This document shows, piece after piece, positions 33,638 to 43,951 of a stretch of DNA of 64,000 nt. Under the pieces are notes generated by a model. The model ran no database searches and was not told the DNA's origin. It was given only the letters and a program-made list of their open reading frames with translations. Source of the DNA: Setomelanomma holmii (Eukaryota > Ascomycota > Dothideomycetes > Pleosporales > Phaeosphaeriaceae); the NCBI GenBank assembly GCA_010015745.1, contig ML978194.1, positions 124,001 to 188,000 on the forward strand, given 5' to 3'. Position 1 is the first letter of the stretch; every line of letters starts with the position of its first letter. Made by a program: the position numbers and the translations under genes.

Positions 33638-33846
33638 CAAGGTCATGATGGAGGAGTGTAAAGCGAATTGGGAGAACGATCGAGTAGAGGTGCAGATTGA
33701 AGTGGAGATCGACTTTGAGGGTTGAAAGCGACGTCAGGGTTGTGCACATCCACTTGACTTGGAGACTGTAGTGAGGATTGCGAGAGTCTCTTCGTCTTCT
33801 GCGAGCAAGGCTGGCTCTGGTCACGGAGCCGGCCGAGAATGACACC

Positions 33847-34041
33847 ATGTCTTCAAAACGATTGTCTTCAAAACGATTGTCTTCAAAACGATTGTCTTCA
33901 AAACGATTGTCTTCAAAACGATTGTCTTCAAAACAATTGTCTTACGACGAGATGTTCGATGATTTTATGGCGCGAAATACCACTGATCTATCTTTACATT
34001 CAGGTTGTGTCACAACGTCGAATTTTAGACACTTACTTTGA
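33847..34041 (+). CDS. Small frame built on a pentapeptide repeat
   Basis: An ATG at 33847 opens a 64-codon frame: six SSK(R/Q)L units encoded by a 15-bp minisatellite, then YDEMFDDFMARNTTDLSLHS and a short tail. The repeat is a multiple of three, so it stays open in two other frames too, which weakens the case for coding. It lies just behind the decayed gene pair and may be a remnant of it. Confidence 0.22.
   Translation: MSSKRLSSKRLSSKRLSSKRLSSKRLSSKQLSYDEMFDDFMARNTTDLSLHSGCVTTSNFRHLL
33850..33939 (+). repeat. 15-bp minisatellite, six units
   Basis: Six head-to-tail copies of TCTTCAAAACGATTG; the last one differs by one base (AATTG). The near-perfect identity points to recent expansion. 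Confidence 0.96.
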
Positions 34042-34714
34042 GCTTCGCACTCCTATTTCAGACTTCTATACGAACCAGCTCAAAAATATTGAAGTGTGCA
34101 ATCATACCAGATCGTAGTCTCCATGCCTCGGAAGATTCCATTGTCGTATTAAACCATCAGGTCCGCTATTGATGCAATTAAACCCCGAGGAAACATGGAG
34201 CTTGCGATCTGTGCGTGCGAGATATGATTCGTGAGAAGGAGAGTAGAAGTCTGGTTGCATATATGGAGGAATTTGGGGACGGGCTTGATGAGAAGTTCAG
34301 GGGCGTGTAAAACAGGAATTGGAGGGACTGCAAAGAGCTTAAGTGGGCGTTGGAATATGGCTCATCAATCTGTATGTGTATAGCTCTTGTGCTCGTACGA
34401 GGTGGGCAGGAGATATGAATAGTTTGAATTTGACTCTCAATGCTTTCAATCGTCAAAAGAATCTTATACGTCTCAACGCGGGTGTATATACAAGCAAGGT
34501 CCACGTGAGAACAGTATTGATCCCCAAGGAAACCCAGTCATAAGTCGGGCATGAAACGTCATCACAGAAAAGCGCCGAGCGGCACCGCTTCAGTAAACGC
34601 TCAAAATGCGTCGCGAAACAAAAGCGAAAATGGGTAATAAGAAGCCAACCCAGAAAACACCAATCATGAAAAGTCCATTTTCCCAAGCGCCAAGAATCAA
34701 AAGTGGGATGTAGG
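34042..34714. other. Intergenic region
   Basis: AT-richer spacer and the 3' UTR of the MPS1 gene. No gene was recognised. Confidence 0.35.
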
Positions 34715-36584
34715 TCAGTCCGTTTCCAATAACTGCCTAATCTTCTCGTAAAAACTCGCTGGATACTGGCGTATCTCGTCGTCCGTCGGACTCGGCTTAT
34801 TCGGATCCCGGAAGCGGTCTGCGACTCGTTGGATGATTTGTCCAAGGAGATCCTGGGGTATGCGTAGATCCTCGCCGCCATCGGGATACAAAAAGACATC
34901 GCGCTCATCGAGTAATTGGGCGACGTTTGGGCGGCACGAGGGATCGCGTTGTAGACAGCGACGTAGGGTGGCTTTGAGACCTGGTGGGACGCGCATGTCG
35001 CCGACGCCAAATTCTGGGAATTCGATTTGATAGTCGCGGTTGACGATGGCGAGGACGCGGGCCATTTGATTGGCGATATGGGCGAAGGGCGGTCGGCCGT
35101 AGACCATTTGGTATAAGATGCAGCCTAGACTCCACACATCTGATGGTTTGCCTAGAGCCATATCCTTCGTTCCAGCGCCATTTGATAGAAGGCCTCTCGC
35201 ACCGCCGGAAGAGTCCTCGAGCGACTCAGGTGACATGTAATTAGGCGTTCCGATATGCGAGTCGCGGTGGACGTTTACGGTGTGGTCGACTTCGATGGCG
35301 TTGGCGATGCCAAAGTCGATAAGCTTTAAACGGCCAGATACGAGGAGGAAATTTGCGGGTTTGAGATCGGAGTGGACAATGTCGTGATCGTGCACTGCAC
35401 CGACGCACTCGAGCATTTCCTTCCAGTAGTAACGGGTGAAGCTCAGATCCAGCTTGCCGTCTCCGTCGGCGGGATCGAGCTTCATTCGTATTATGCGCGC
35501 AAGATCAGACTCTCCGAGTTCCATGAGCTTTGAAAAGTCAGCAGCGTTTCCTGCGTAAAGAGTCATGGTCTCTCTCCATGTGAATGGTACGTACCACACT
35601 CAGAACCTGGCGCTGCTCATCCACCTCCCAATCGTACAATCTCACAACGCGATCGACGTTCTTGAGCTTCTGTAGCAGATCGATTTCACCCTTGTAACCC
35701 CGCACTGCTGCTTCGTCCGCATCCTCGAGCTTCACCCTCTTTAGGGCAAGGAGTTTGAAGTTTTCCGCCATGACTCGGTACACAGCTGAACTGCCTCCTC
35801 TTCCTATCCTGTCCATTTGCGAATAGTGCTTCCCATTGACTGCCAGCGTACTGCGCTTCTTTCTCTCTCTCGTCTTGGTAGTAGCAGCACCCGCCGCGAC
35901 GGTGGCAGTTTCTAAAACAGACATCTTTGGCGGCGGCGGTGGTGGTGCTGGTCTTCGTGGTGTGTTCGCGCTCATTTGTTGAAGTGGCACTGGTCGTTCT
36001 TGAGGTTGGGATGGCTGTCTCTGGATCGGCGATTGTGTCTGTGGTGGTTGCATGTTGCGATCTTCTTGGTTCTTCATGACTGATCCAGTAACTTTCATAA
36101 CAGAATCGGGCACGTTCAAGGGGACGTCCTTGACTACTGATATCGGCAGATTCTCCTGATCTTGCGATGGCGGGTGCTCCTCTTCGCTTTGGGGCGTCCG
36201 CCTTAACCGCCTCATAGGTGCGCCCCGCAGTGGTACTCGTTTTATGCGCAGACTTGGCGCCGGTGTGACTGTGTCGTGTACTGGTGTATTCGAGCCAGAA
36301 CCATTGCGCGAGATCTTCAGCTTCGGCTTCCTCTTCTCAGGAGAATTGACGTCGTTTTGCGCGAGCAGTGCTGTCGTCAAAGCGCTAAGCTTCATTGGTT
36401 GTGGGATCTCGTCGTCGGAGCTGTCGCCAATGTTGATGTTCTGCATCATGGGCGCGTCTGCCGAGAAGCCCTGCGACTGACCCAGCACCGAGAGGGGCGA
36501 ATCTCTCCGCGGTCGTATTGTCGAATGCGAGCGCATGCGCCCATACGACGAGCCGCCCATGGGTGTTGGTGAAGCGGTAGCCAT
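34715..36584 (-). CDS. MPS1: Mps1/TTK-type dual-specificity protein kinase
   Basis: Mps1 drives the spindle assembly checkpoint at kinetochores and, in yeast, spindle-pole duplication. Exons 35595-36584 and 34715-35527 (67-nt intron, GTACGT to AAAG, phase 0) give 600 aa. The N-terminal half is disordered and Pro/Gln-rich. The kinase domain shows GRGGSSAVYRV (P-loop), LALKRVKLE (Lys), then across the junction VLSV-LMELGESDLA, the catalytic IVHSDLKPANFLL, LIDFGIANAI (DFG), and GTPNYMSPE. The HSDLKPANF and DFGIANAI strings are hallmarks of Mps1/TTK. The splice in the hinge region is required; a single-exon model would split the kinase. Confidence 0.94.
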
Positions 36585-37365
36585 TGCGGCGCGTTGGGTG
36601 TCGGCGCGTCGCTATAATCGGGGTGGAAGAGCTGTCGGGCTAGCGAATGTCGACTGTAGTGTTAGTTGCGCATACATAAGGTCCAAAATGGGGGCGGCTG
36701 TTGGCAGTAGGGATGTTGGCGGTGGATAGTTCTGAGGTTTGCTTGCGAGAGCGCGCCAGCCGGATCCCGGTAGTTCGCGTGGCCGCGTTGCCCAGCAACG
36801 CCTCGGATAAACACTGGGTCCTGCACCGAGAACTCAAAGTCAACGTCTGATGCGCAAGTCTTTGACGAAAATTGCACGGGTTTTGGTCCAGGACCGCAGC
36901 AAATGATGTCTGCCGTGGCAGTCACGGCGTGCCCAGGGCGTCCTGCCGTATTGCTCAAACTGAATTCATTGTATTAATTCCAATGCACATTAAGGATTCA
37001 GCTCTCCACAACCAGAAGTGGTAGAGCAGAGTTCCTCGAGTAAAGTCATCATTTTCCTCACTCGGAGACGTCTTGACAAGACGAACACCCATACTCATCG
37101 TAGTACCGATGGGCAAGAGTATGTGCTTGTGCCACATGATCATCCAGTGATGGCTTGCAGGGTCAAAATGACCCGAGAAGATATGCGAGACATCTATTGA
37201 ACATACGCTATGTGCAGAGAACATCCAGCCAACGTGGCCACACTTATTACCACCCTTCGGTGGTCTATGCAAATACGCCGCCCATCCATGTCGTGATTCC
37301 GTCTTCAAACGCCAGCCATGCAGCCCAAAAAACAGGACGCTGATACAACACAAGTCTAATCACGC
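36585..37365. promoter_or_regulatory. Intergenic region upstream of MPS1
   Basis: 780 bases between tandem minus-strand genes; the part near 36585 should be the MPS1 promoter. Nothing else was recognised. Confidence 0.35.
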
Positions 37366-38670
37366 TTACTGCGGGGTTCCTTCTAGCACAATGGCAACCA
37401 CGGCAGCGATGTCATCAGGTTTGCCGCCATGCCAATTCTCTCCTGGGTACGCTTTCTGAACTTCCTTTGCAAAGGGCCCGTCTCTACGGGTGTTTAGTCC
37501 AGTCTCTTTGGCTTCCTTTGCGATCGCCACTGCAACCTTCGCTTGAAGGGATTCTTTCCCGGCTTTCTTGGCTGAGCCAGCTTGTACCAGATGGGCCAAA
37601 TCTCGTCCAACTTCGATCGCGCCATCTCTTTCGACCCATGCACCAAGATCCACCATCTGACGGCTGACAATGCCCAAAGCATCTTGTGGGCTCAAATTGT
37701 CCCAGACGCCGTCAGTCGCGAAGACGAGCACATCTCCATGGCGCACTTTGTGATGTGTGACACTCGATTCCTTGGGTAGATCCGAAAGAGTGGTAGGGCC
37801 CCCGAAAACAGCCATTTGCACGAGCATGCGCTGGGGTGTTTTGGACAGCTGATACGGCGTGTTGAAGGCGTGCGTCTGGGGCTGCGTGAAATGTCGTACT
37901 GCATTGCCTCCCAGGTGCATAAATCCAGAGTCCCCAAGATTGGCCACTTCGACACTCCCATCTGATTCTGCGACCGCCAAACATGCTGTGCTTCCACCTC
38001 CTTCAATGCTGTCATCCTCCGTGACCTCGTCGTACGCGAGCTGGAGCAGGTCTTTCGGGTGCAACGATGTCGTGTTCGAACCTTGTGGCCACGAGCGGGC
38101 AGCGCAAGTCATGTACTCGCACAAGCCATGGGAGAAATCGGCGGGGTCCAACCCAGACTCGACCCATCCTCCTACGCCGTCCGCCACACCGAATGTTGTG
38201 GCATTTGTGGTGCCAACCTGGCTGAAGAAGAACGCATCCTGCCCGCTCTTCGCACGATGGCGCTTGTCTATGGACTCTTTGCACGCCCTCAGATTGGCGA
38301 TGGTGCTTTTACTGGGATCATACGGCGGATTGGTGAACAAATTGGCGTCGGCATTGAATCGATCCTGCTTAGCAGAGTAGGACGCCGCGACATGGTATGT
38401 GAAATGAGGTGTGCTACTCCAGTTGTGCGAGCTTGAATGGAAAGATCGGAGGCCGACACAAGCCGGAGAAGTGTCTCTATTCAGCGGACATGTCGACTGT
38501 GCATACAGGGATTCGGGCCGCCGTGTGTGAAAGCCAGCTGTTCGTGACGAGTGCGCAGACGCGATTACAGAGGACGCTGAGAGGGCGCAAAGGAAAAGCC
38601 CAGTCGTTGCGCGACGCGATACGGACGAGAGCCGAGCAAGACCCGCTGTGCTAGCTATCGCAAATGACAT
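37366..38670 (-). CDS. PTC7: PTC7-like mitochondrial PP2C protein phosphatase
   Basis: Ptc7 dephosphorylates mitochondrial proteins, including coenzyme Q biosynthesis factors, in yeast. This intronless 434-aa protein starts with an Arg/Ser/Ala-rich presequence (MSFAIASTAGLARLSSVSRR). The PP2C metal motifs are GVADGVGGW, GGSTACLAV, NLGDSGFMHLGG, FATDGVWDNLS and, near the C-terminus, GKPDDIAAVVAIV. The SGQDAFFF start of the domain is typical for this subfamily. It diverges from PRP4. The gene lacks the intron whose retention gives two isoforms in yeast. Confidence 0.92.
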   Translation of the reverse strand: MSFAIASTAGLARLSSVSRRATTGLFLCALSASSVIASAHSSRTAGFHTRRPESLYAQSTCPLNRDTSPACVGLRSFHSSSHNWSSTPHFTYHVAASYSAKQDRFNADANLFTNPPYDPSKSTIANLRACKESIDKRHRAKSGQDAFFFSQVGTTNATTFGVADGVGGWVESGLDPADFSHGLCEYMTCAARSWPQGSNTTSLHPKDLLQLAYDEVTEDDSIEGGGSTACLAVAESDGSVEVANLGDSGFMHLGGNAVRHFTQPQTHAFNTPYQLSKTPQRMLVQMAVFGGPTTLSDLPKESSVTHHKVRHGDVLVFATDGVWDNLSPQDALGIVSRQMVDLGAWVERDGAIEVGRDLAHLVQAGSAKKAGKESLQAKVAVAIAKEAKETGLNTRRDGPFAKEVQKAYPGENWHGGKPDDIAAVVAIVLEGTPQ

Positions 38671-39170
38671 GGCCGCGGCCCAAGCCTGGGTATCAAGAGT
38701 CAGTACGCAGTGAAGGGAGTAATTGTACGGTAGCGCAGCGATCGAAGAGCATAGTGGCGGTGCAGTACCTTTGCGACAGACGTCGTTGAATGAAAAGAGA
38801 CTTTTGGACTAGGGATTCAGCATTGGCGGGCGATATCTTGCCGATCCGGCTTAGTCCCTGACCGTGTACTTACTATTATATGAAGCATAGCTGCGAGCAG
38901 ACACTAATAATTCTTGGTCGTGCTGGAATGCATGCTGATAGAGACTTCTCTGAACTGTAGTCTTGCTGGCGATGTGTTCACTCTTTCTCAGACCAGCTGG
39001 CGAGGCCAAACGCGGCAGGCGCGATCGTGTTTCAACAAGCATCGGATATGACATAACACACGCTAGCCCAGCCTTACCGCCTAAACTCCGGCGATGCGCT
39101 AAGAAAGTCCATCTCGAAGTTCAACCCCACAGAGTGTAATCACCTCTCCGCTGTGGGAGACGCAGTCACG
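38671..39170. promoter_or_regulatory. Bidirectional promoter region between PTC7 and PRP4
   Basis: These 500 bases separate two divergent genes and must carry both promoters. No specific element was recognised. Confidence 0.45.
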
Positions 39171-40893
39171 ATGAACATACACCCGTCGCGTCAGGCGTAT
39201 GTGGAGGAAGAAAATGGCGCCGTACGTGTATTTCAGCAGCTCACCACATCCTCCCATATGTTTTGCCGTGAACCATGAACACGGCGTGGGAAGACATCAG
39301 CCATGGTAGTTCAGTGTGCGCGGAAGCTGACAGGTACGCGCAGGATGATGCTATGGAGGGCATTGACCTTGCCAATATCCGTAAGTATATGCTGTGTTGT
39401 AATTATTGTTCTTCGAAAGTCTAACATTGCTAGCTCTTGATCGCAACCATGCTATGCCTGGAGGAGGCAATGAGCAAGCCTCGACCTTGCTAGAAGAGTT
39501 CGACCGCAAGCGAAGAGCCGCCCAGCTTATAGTGCCGACCGCCGACCGCGATGTTAAAGCGAAGCTTCGGTCAAGAGGAGAGCCCATCACCCTTTTTGGT
39601 GAGGGACCGGCCGACCGTCGCGACCGACTACGAGCACTGCTGGCAGAAGCTGCGGAAGCCTTGGGCGAGGATGCTGCCGACGTGGAGATGCAAGAGGCGG
39701 ACGAGGCGCCGGGAGACGAGCAGGAGGAGTTCTACACCCAAGGAACACAATCGCTGCTCGATGCCCGAAGAGATATGGCGCAATATTCACTGCCACGGGC
39801 GAAGGAACGTGTCGCCTACCAACGCCGCGAGGCTACCATATCACTCAAGACGCATATCGAACACCGGAATAAGATCAAGGACCATCTCAAGGGCTTTGAG
39901 TTGTACGGCTCGCAAACCGCAGATCGCCCAGTTAGCATTGTTCGAGTGTCACCCAATGGTCAATATGTCGCATACGGTACCTGGGGTGGCAAAGTCGCGC
40001 TTTTGGAGATACCTAGCCTCGAGCAGAAGAAGGCATATCGCGGAGGCCATACTGAGCGAGCGACTGGCATCGACTGGTTGCCTGGCGCGACACTACCCGG
40101 TAGCAACGTGTCATCCTCCAGTGTCAATTTCGCGTCTGGCGGTGCCGGAGGTAAAGTGCAACTGTGGTCACTAGATGACGACAAGCCACTACGAACTCTG
40201 GAAGGCCACACCGATCGAGTTTGTCGCGTAGCATTTCACCCCTCTGGCAAGTATCTTGCTTCTGCTTCCGAGGACACGACTTGGCGACTATGGGATGTAA
40301 ATACCGGGCAGGAGCTCCTAATGCAGGAAGGGCACTCGAAAGAAGTCTACACAGTGAGCTTCAACGGAGACGGCTCTTTAGTTGCGAGCGCAGGCTTAGA
40401 CAGTATCGGTCGTGTTTGGGACGTTCGTACTGGTCGCGTTATCTATATGCTGGAGAGCCACATCAAGCCCATATATGGTCTCGACTGGAACACAGATGGA
40501 CATCGCCTTCTTTCAGGTTCAGGCGATGGTTTCATGAAATGCTGGGACGTAAGAGCAATGCGAGAGTCCAATTCGATCGCTGCAAATACCGGAGGTGTCA
40601 CCGATTTGCGATGGTTCAAAGGAACCGACGGACCCAACAGTGGCTTAGCCATGCAGGAGACCGGCGAAGGCGAGCTTACTCCTAAAAAAGCATCGACATT
40701 CGTTGTCTCCTCAGGTTTCGACAAGAATGTCCAAATTTTCTCTGCGGACGACTGGGCGCACTGCAAGACACTATCAGGGCATTCAGGACCAGTCTTCAGT
40801 ACCGATGTGACGAGTAACGCCGCCTGGATCGTCAGTGGTGGAAAGGATCGAACTGTCAAGCTATGGGCCAGAGACGACAATGCGAGCATATGA
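39171..40893 (+). CDS. PRP4: U4/U6 small nuclear ribonucleoprotein Prp4 (WD40)
   Basis: Prp4 (human PRPF4) is a WD40 component of the U4/U6 and tri-snRNP in the spliceosome. Exons are 39171-39221 (MNIHPSRQAYVEEENGA), 39344-39380 (DDAMEGIDLANI) and 39434-40893, giving 515 aa. Introns are 122 and 53 nt. The N-terminal PRP4/SFM region includes LRSRGEPITLFGEGPADRRD and RLRALLAEA. The WD40 propeller follows with repeats such as LRTLEGHTDRVCRVAFHPSG, SASEDTTWRLWD, EGHSKEVYTVSFNGDG and LSGHSGPVFSTDV ending in KDRTVKLW. The two short 5' exons are supported by both splice sites and frame. Prediction from the third exon alone would start wrongly at 39406 within the intron. Confidence 0.95.
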
Positions 40894-43800
40894 TCGCCCG
40901 TCCTTTACCGACTCACAAAGCATTGCAACGACGCCATGAAGGCAAGGTCTCATGCTGCGACAGGAAAAGCTTCCGTTATCAGTCGCGACATTCGTATCAG
41001 ACGTGGATTTGTAAGGTTAGTGCCCTTTGTATGTCTCATGCAAAGCGGATGACGAACAGAAGATACCCATAGTTTCTAAGATACCCATCGGTTTCCAATC
41101 GTCTGGAACTGCAAATACACGGTACGTTGTGCCCATGGGGGCTCATCACTTCTTCCTTCCGAATGTCTTGACATCCTTGACGGCCGCGGACATTGTCTGG
41201 CTTCAGTTCTGACCCTCACCTGCGCTGGAGAAGTCGCGCCATGTCCTCAAACCTGCGACAACCATGCATGTGTCAACAAATCCAAGCGATGCACGCGTCA
41301 CATACCGCTCATCACCCCTTCTGGCCACGTGCACCTCTGGGGTGTTAATACCGCAAGATACTGTCCGGAACATTCAACAACAATGATGCTTCACACCGCA
41401 AGACTGATCCACAGGTGACTGTAATTGGTTTCATGTTCGAGTCTGGCTACAGAAGATGGTCCAACAAGAGCAGTCAGTCATTTCACCGCTTCCCCTGGAG
41501 CTTCAATTGGCTTCTGAATTGGGCAAAGCATGTTAGTGTAAAATCATAGGCATCCTGGACATTCGCTGCGCGCTTGCCGTCATCGCCCGGTATCCGAGCG
41601 TCTGGTAATTTCGCAGCAATGAGAAGCAAAAACATGTGACTCATATTCAGGAAGTCAATTTGATCCACTATGCCAAGATAACAACAACTCTGATGTCGAC
41701 AAGAATAAACATGAGAAAGAAGTGTCAGTGGCTGAAGCGCAACCGCGGACACGGAAAGTGGGACGTCTCAAGCGAGCCATTCATACACCGCTACAGCCTC
41801 ACCTTTCCAAACAGCCACTAAATAGCAAGAGGCCGTTTTGGAGGACGCGTGCTATGCGCCCTAGAAGTTGGGCTCCAATGTGCAATACAGCCATCAATAA
41901 TGCGAACCCATTGCTTCGATATCGGTGAGGCATTCCGGTCACGAAGACTATCGTCTCACCATGGTAGAGAGGAGAATCAATGGTTAACATTGGGTGGAGT
42001 GTCGACTTGGTCGAAAGGATCCGGTACTCCACCATGACCCTTGCACGTGTGTGCCACAGCGCTGGACGCGCAATGGTAAGAAGATCAACAATAACGGTCG
42101 GCCAAAAGCAAGCGAAAGCCGAATCTAATAGTGGCTGTGTTGGGGCCGCCCTGGCTTGTCACTCGCAACAATGGCGCCTTTCCTTTCCCAATTGTCTGTA
42201 GTTGTCTTTGGTGTAACGCGATCTGTGGACGCCTGGTTGAGGATGGGCTGTCTTACTTTGCGGTGTTAAGCGTGACACGGTTGCAGGCAGCGAGCACAAA
42301 CGCCGTAACGAGAAATGTATCTGAGAGAAAGCCGATCTCGTTGCTTGCCATGCTTACGGTTGTGAGTATCTTCAGGCTGCCAGATCTATGCAAACGGCGC
42401 GATCTTGACCAGGGCAAATATTGGCAAGCAAGCCTGATGATCTCCGTAGGTTCAGCCAATGACGTACAGAGCAACATCGCTTATTGAGGATCCATCTCGT
42501 CGGTAGACAGACTTCGGACGAGGTTGTGGGACAGACGGACATCAAGTGGCTGCAATGCTGCAGTGTTTGCCTCGGATCGCCCAAGCAAGCATACTCCAGC
42601 CAGATGGACATGCGGCCGCTTGGTACCTTACACCAGGCCCTCCTCACGATAATGAAGAGGGTACAGAAGCACAGGAATGGTTGCGTAAAGACCAAAACCG
42701 GCAGGGAAGCACGCTGCGCAAATTAAGCGGTGAGTTGACTCGTGCTCGCGGAAGGGAGCCGAAAGTTGGACGGATGACACAATCATGAAGGCCTGGAGAG
42801 CGAAACGAGAGGGTCCCCTTGCGAGCAACACGAATAAGGCTTGCGAGTGTGGGCACTTGGATTAGAGTCGGCTGACGGCCCAGGCAAGACTCTTTCTCTG
42901 GGCTGCGCATGGTGTTCAGGCAGAGGGCCGGGGTATCGTTAGGACGGCGGAAGAAGACGGCCCGCGTCGTGCTCAGCAGATCGAGCCGTACTCATGATTA
43001 CACCACAACGCGCGATGCAGCACAGCGACGACAATGCGACGACGCTGCTGGGACGGGCGCGCCTGAGCCTGGTCAAGCGCTGCTCGTCTTGACTCTTTCG
43101 AGCAGAGTTTTCACCACGCGCAGGCCAGGCGAATCAGCGATGCGGCACGGGGGCATTTCGCTGTGAAAGGGTCGGGCCGCCTGGGCTAAGCCAGTCACGC
43201 TCTACGTATCGATACGTACTCCACTCTGGCACCGCGGCACGGGAGCCACCGGCCGGCGTCGCAGCAGCTGTCGTACCAGCGCGCACTGGAGTGACAGGCC
43301 CTGGGCGTGAATGATGCGATGTGCCTCTGCCCATGAATTCCAGCGCGCGCGATCCGTGACAGCGGGCTGGGCGCAAACGGGGAAGCATCACTCTGGCAGA
43401 CGGCTGCAGTGGCTCTCAGTCCAGCTGGGGAGCAGGGCAAACAGAGAGCTCCTGGCGGCGCGGAGGGGACGGGCCATGGCTGGCGTTGACAGTGCAGCGC
43501 CAGCCAGTCGTTGGGTGCGTGGGAGTGAGCCTGCAGCAATGCTACCCGACGGACCTTGGGGCGCCGAATTACAAGGCGTGGCTCTGTTTCGCGTGCATCC
43601 CACGGAAGCGATTCAAGCGACAGCCCCCCAGCACCTGCGAAAACATGCCTGCGCACCCCGCCCAGCCAGAGAATCCAGCTTTATCTACCGCTAGCCCGCC
43701 CGCTCCCCACCTCGCCCATCACCACCACCCTGCTCTGCCCTCGCTGCGCCGCCGCGTAGTAGTAGTGCTGCTCCCATAGTAAAAGAAAGACGACGCCCGC

Positions 43801-43951
43801 TGCTCGACGTGCACACACACCGTTACCGTCGCCATCTGTCAGTATCCATTAACCGTCTCCATCGCCGGGCCCTCCTGCGATCGAGATAGCCGAAAAGAGC
43901 AATCCACACCGCCAGTCCGGCTACACCGGTACTTTGCTACAAGAGCCCGCC
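40894..43951. promoter_or_regulatory. Long gene-poor stretch upstream of the bZIP gene
   Basis: Three kilobases contain no gene I can support. Open frames overlap in several frames without family features. The last kilobase is GC-rich and then pyrimidine-rich before the ATG, which looks like a long promoter and 5' leader with several upstream ATGs (for example near 43475 and 43650). Confidence 0.4.

Noticed and set aside
39406..39433. Upstream ATG extension of the PRP4 frame
   Set aside because: This is intron sequence; the spliced N-terminus (MNIHPSRQAYVEEENGA-DDAMEGIDLANI) fits both splice sites and protein context.
41799..42831. Several hydrophobic minus-strand frames suggesting a broken transporter
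   Set aside because: I could not join them with splice sites or match any transporter motif.
43195..43656. 153-codon minus-strand frame in GC-rich sequence
   Set aside because: GC-rich DNA leaves long open frames by chance in several frames here, and none has family features.
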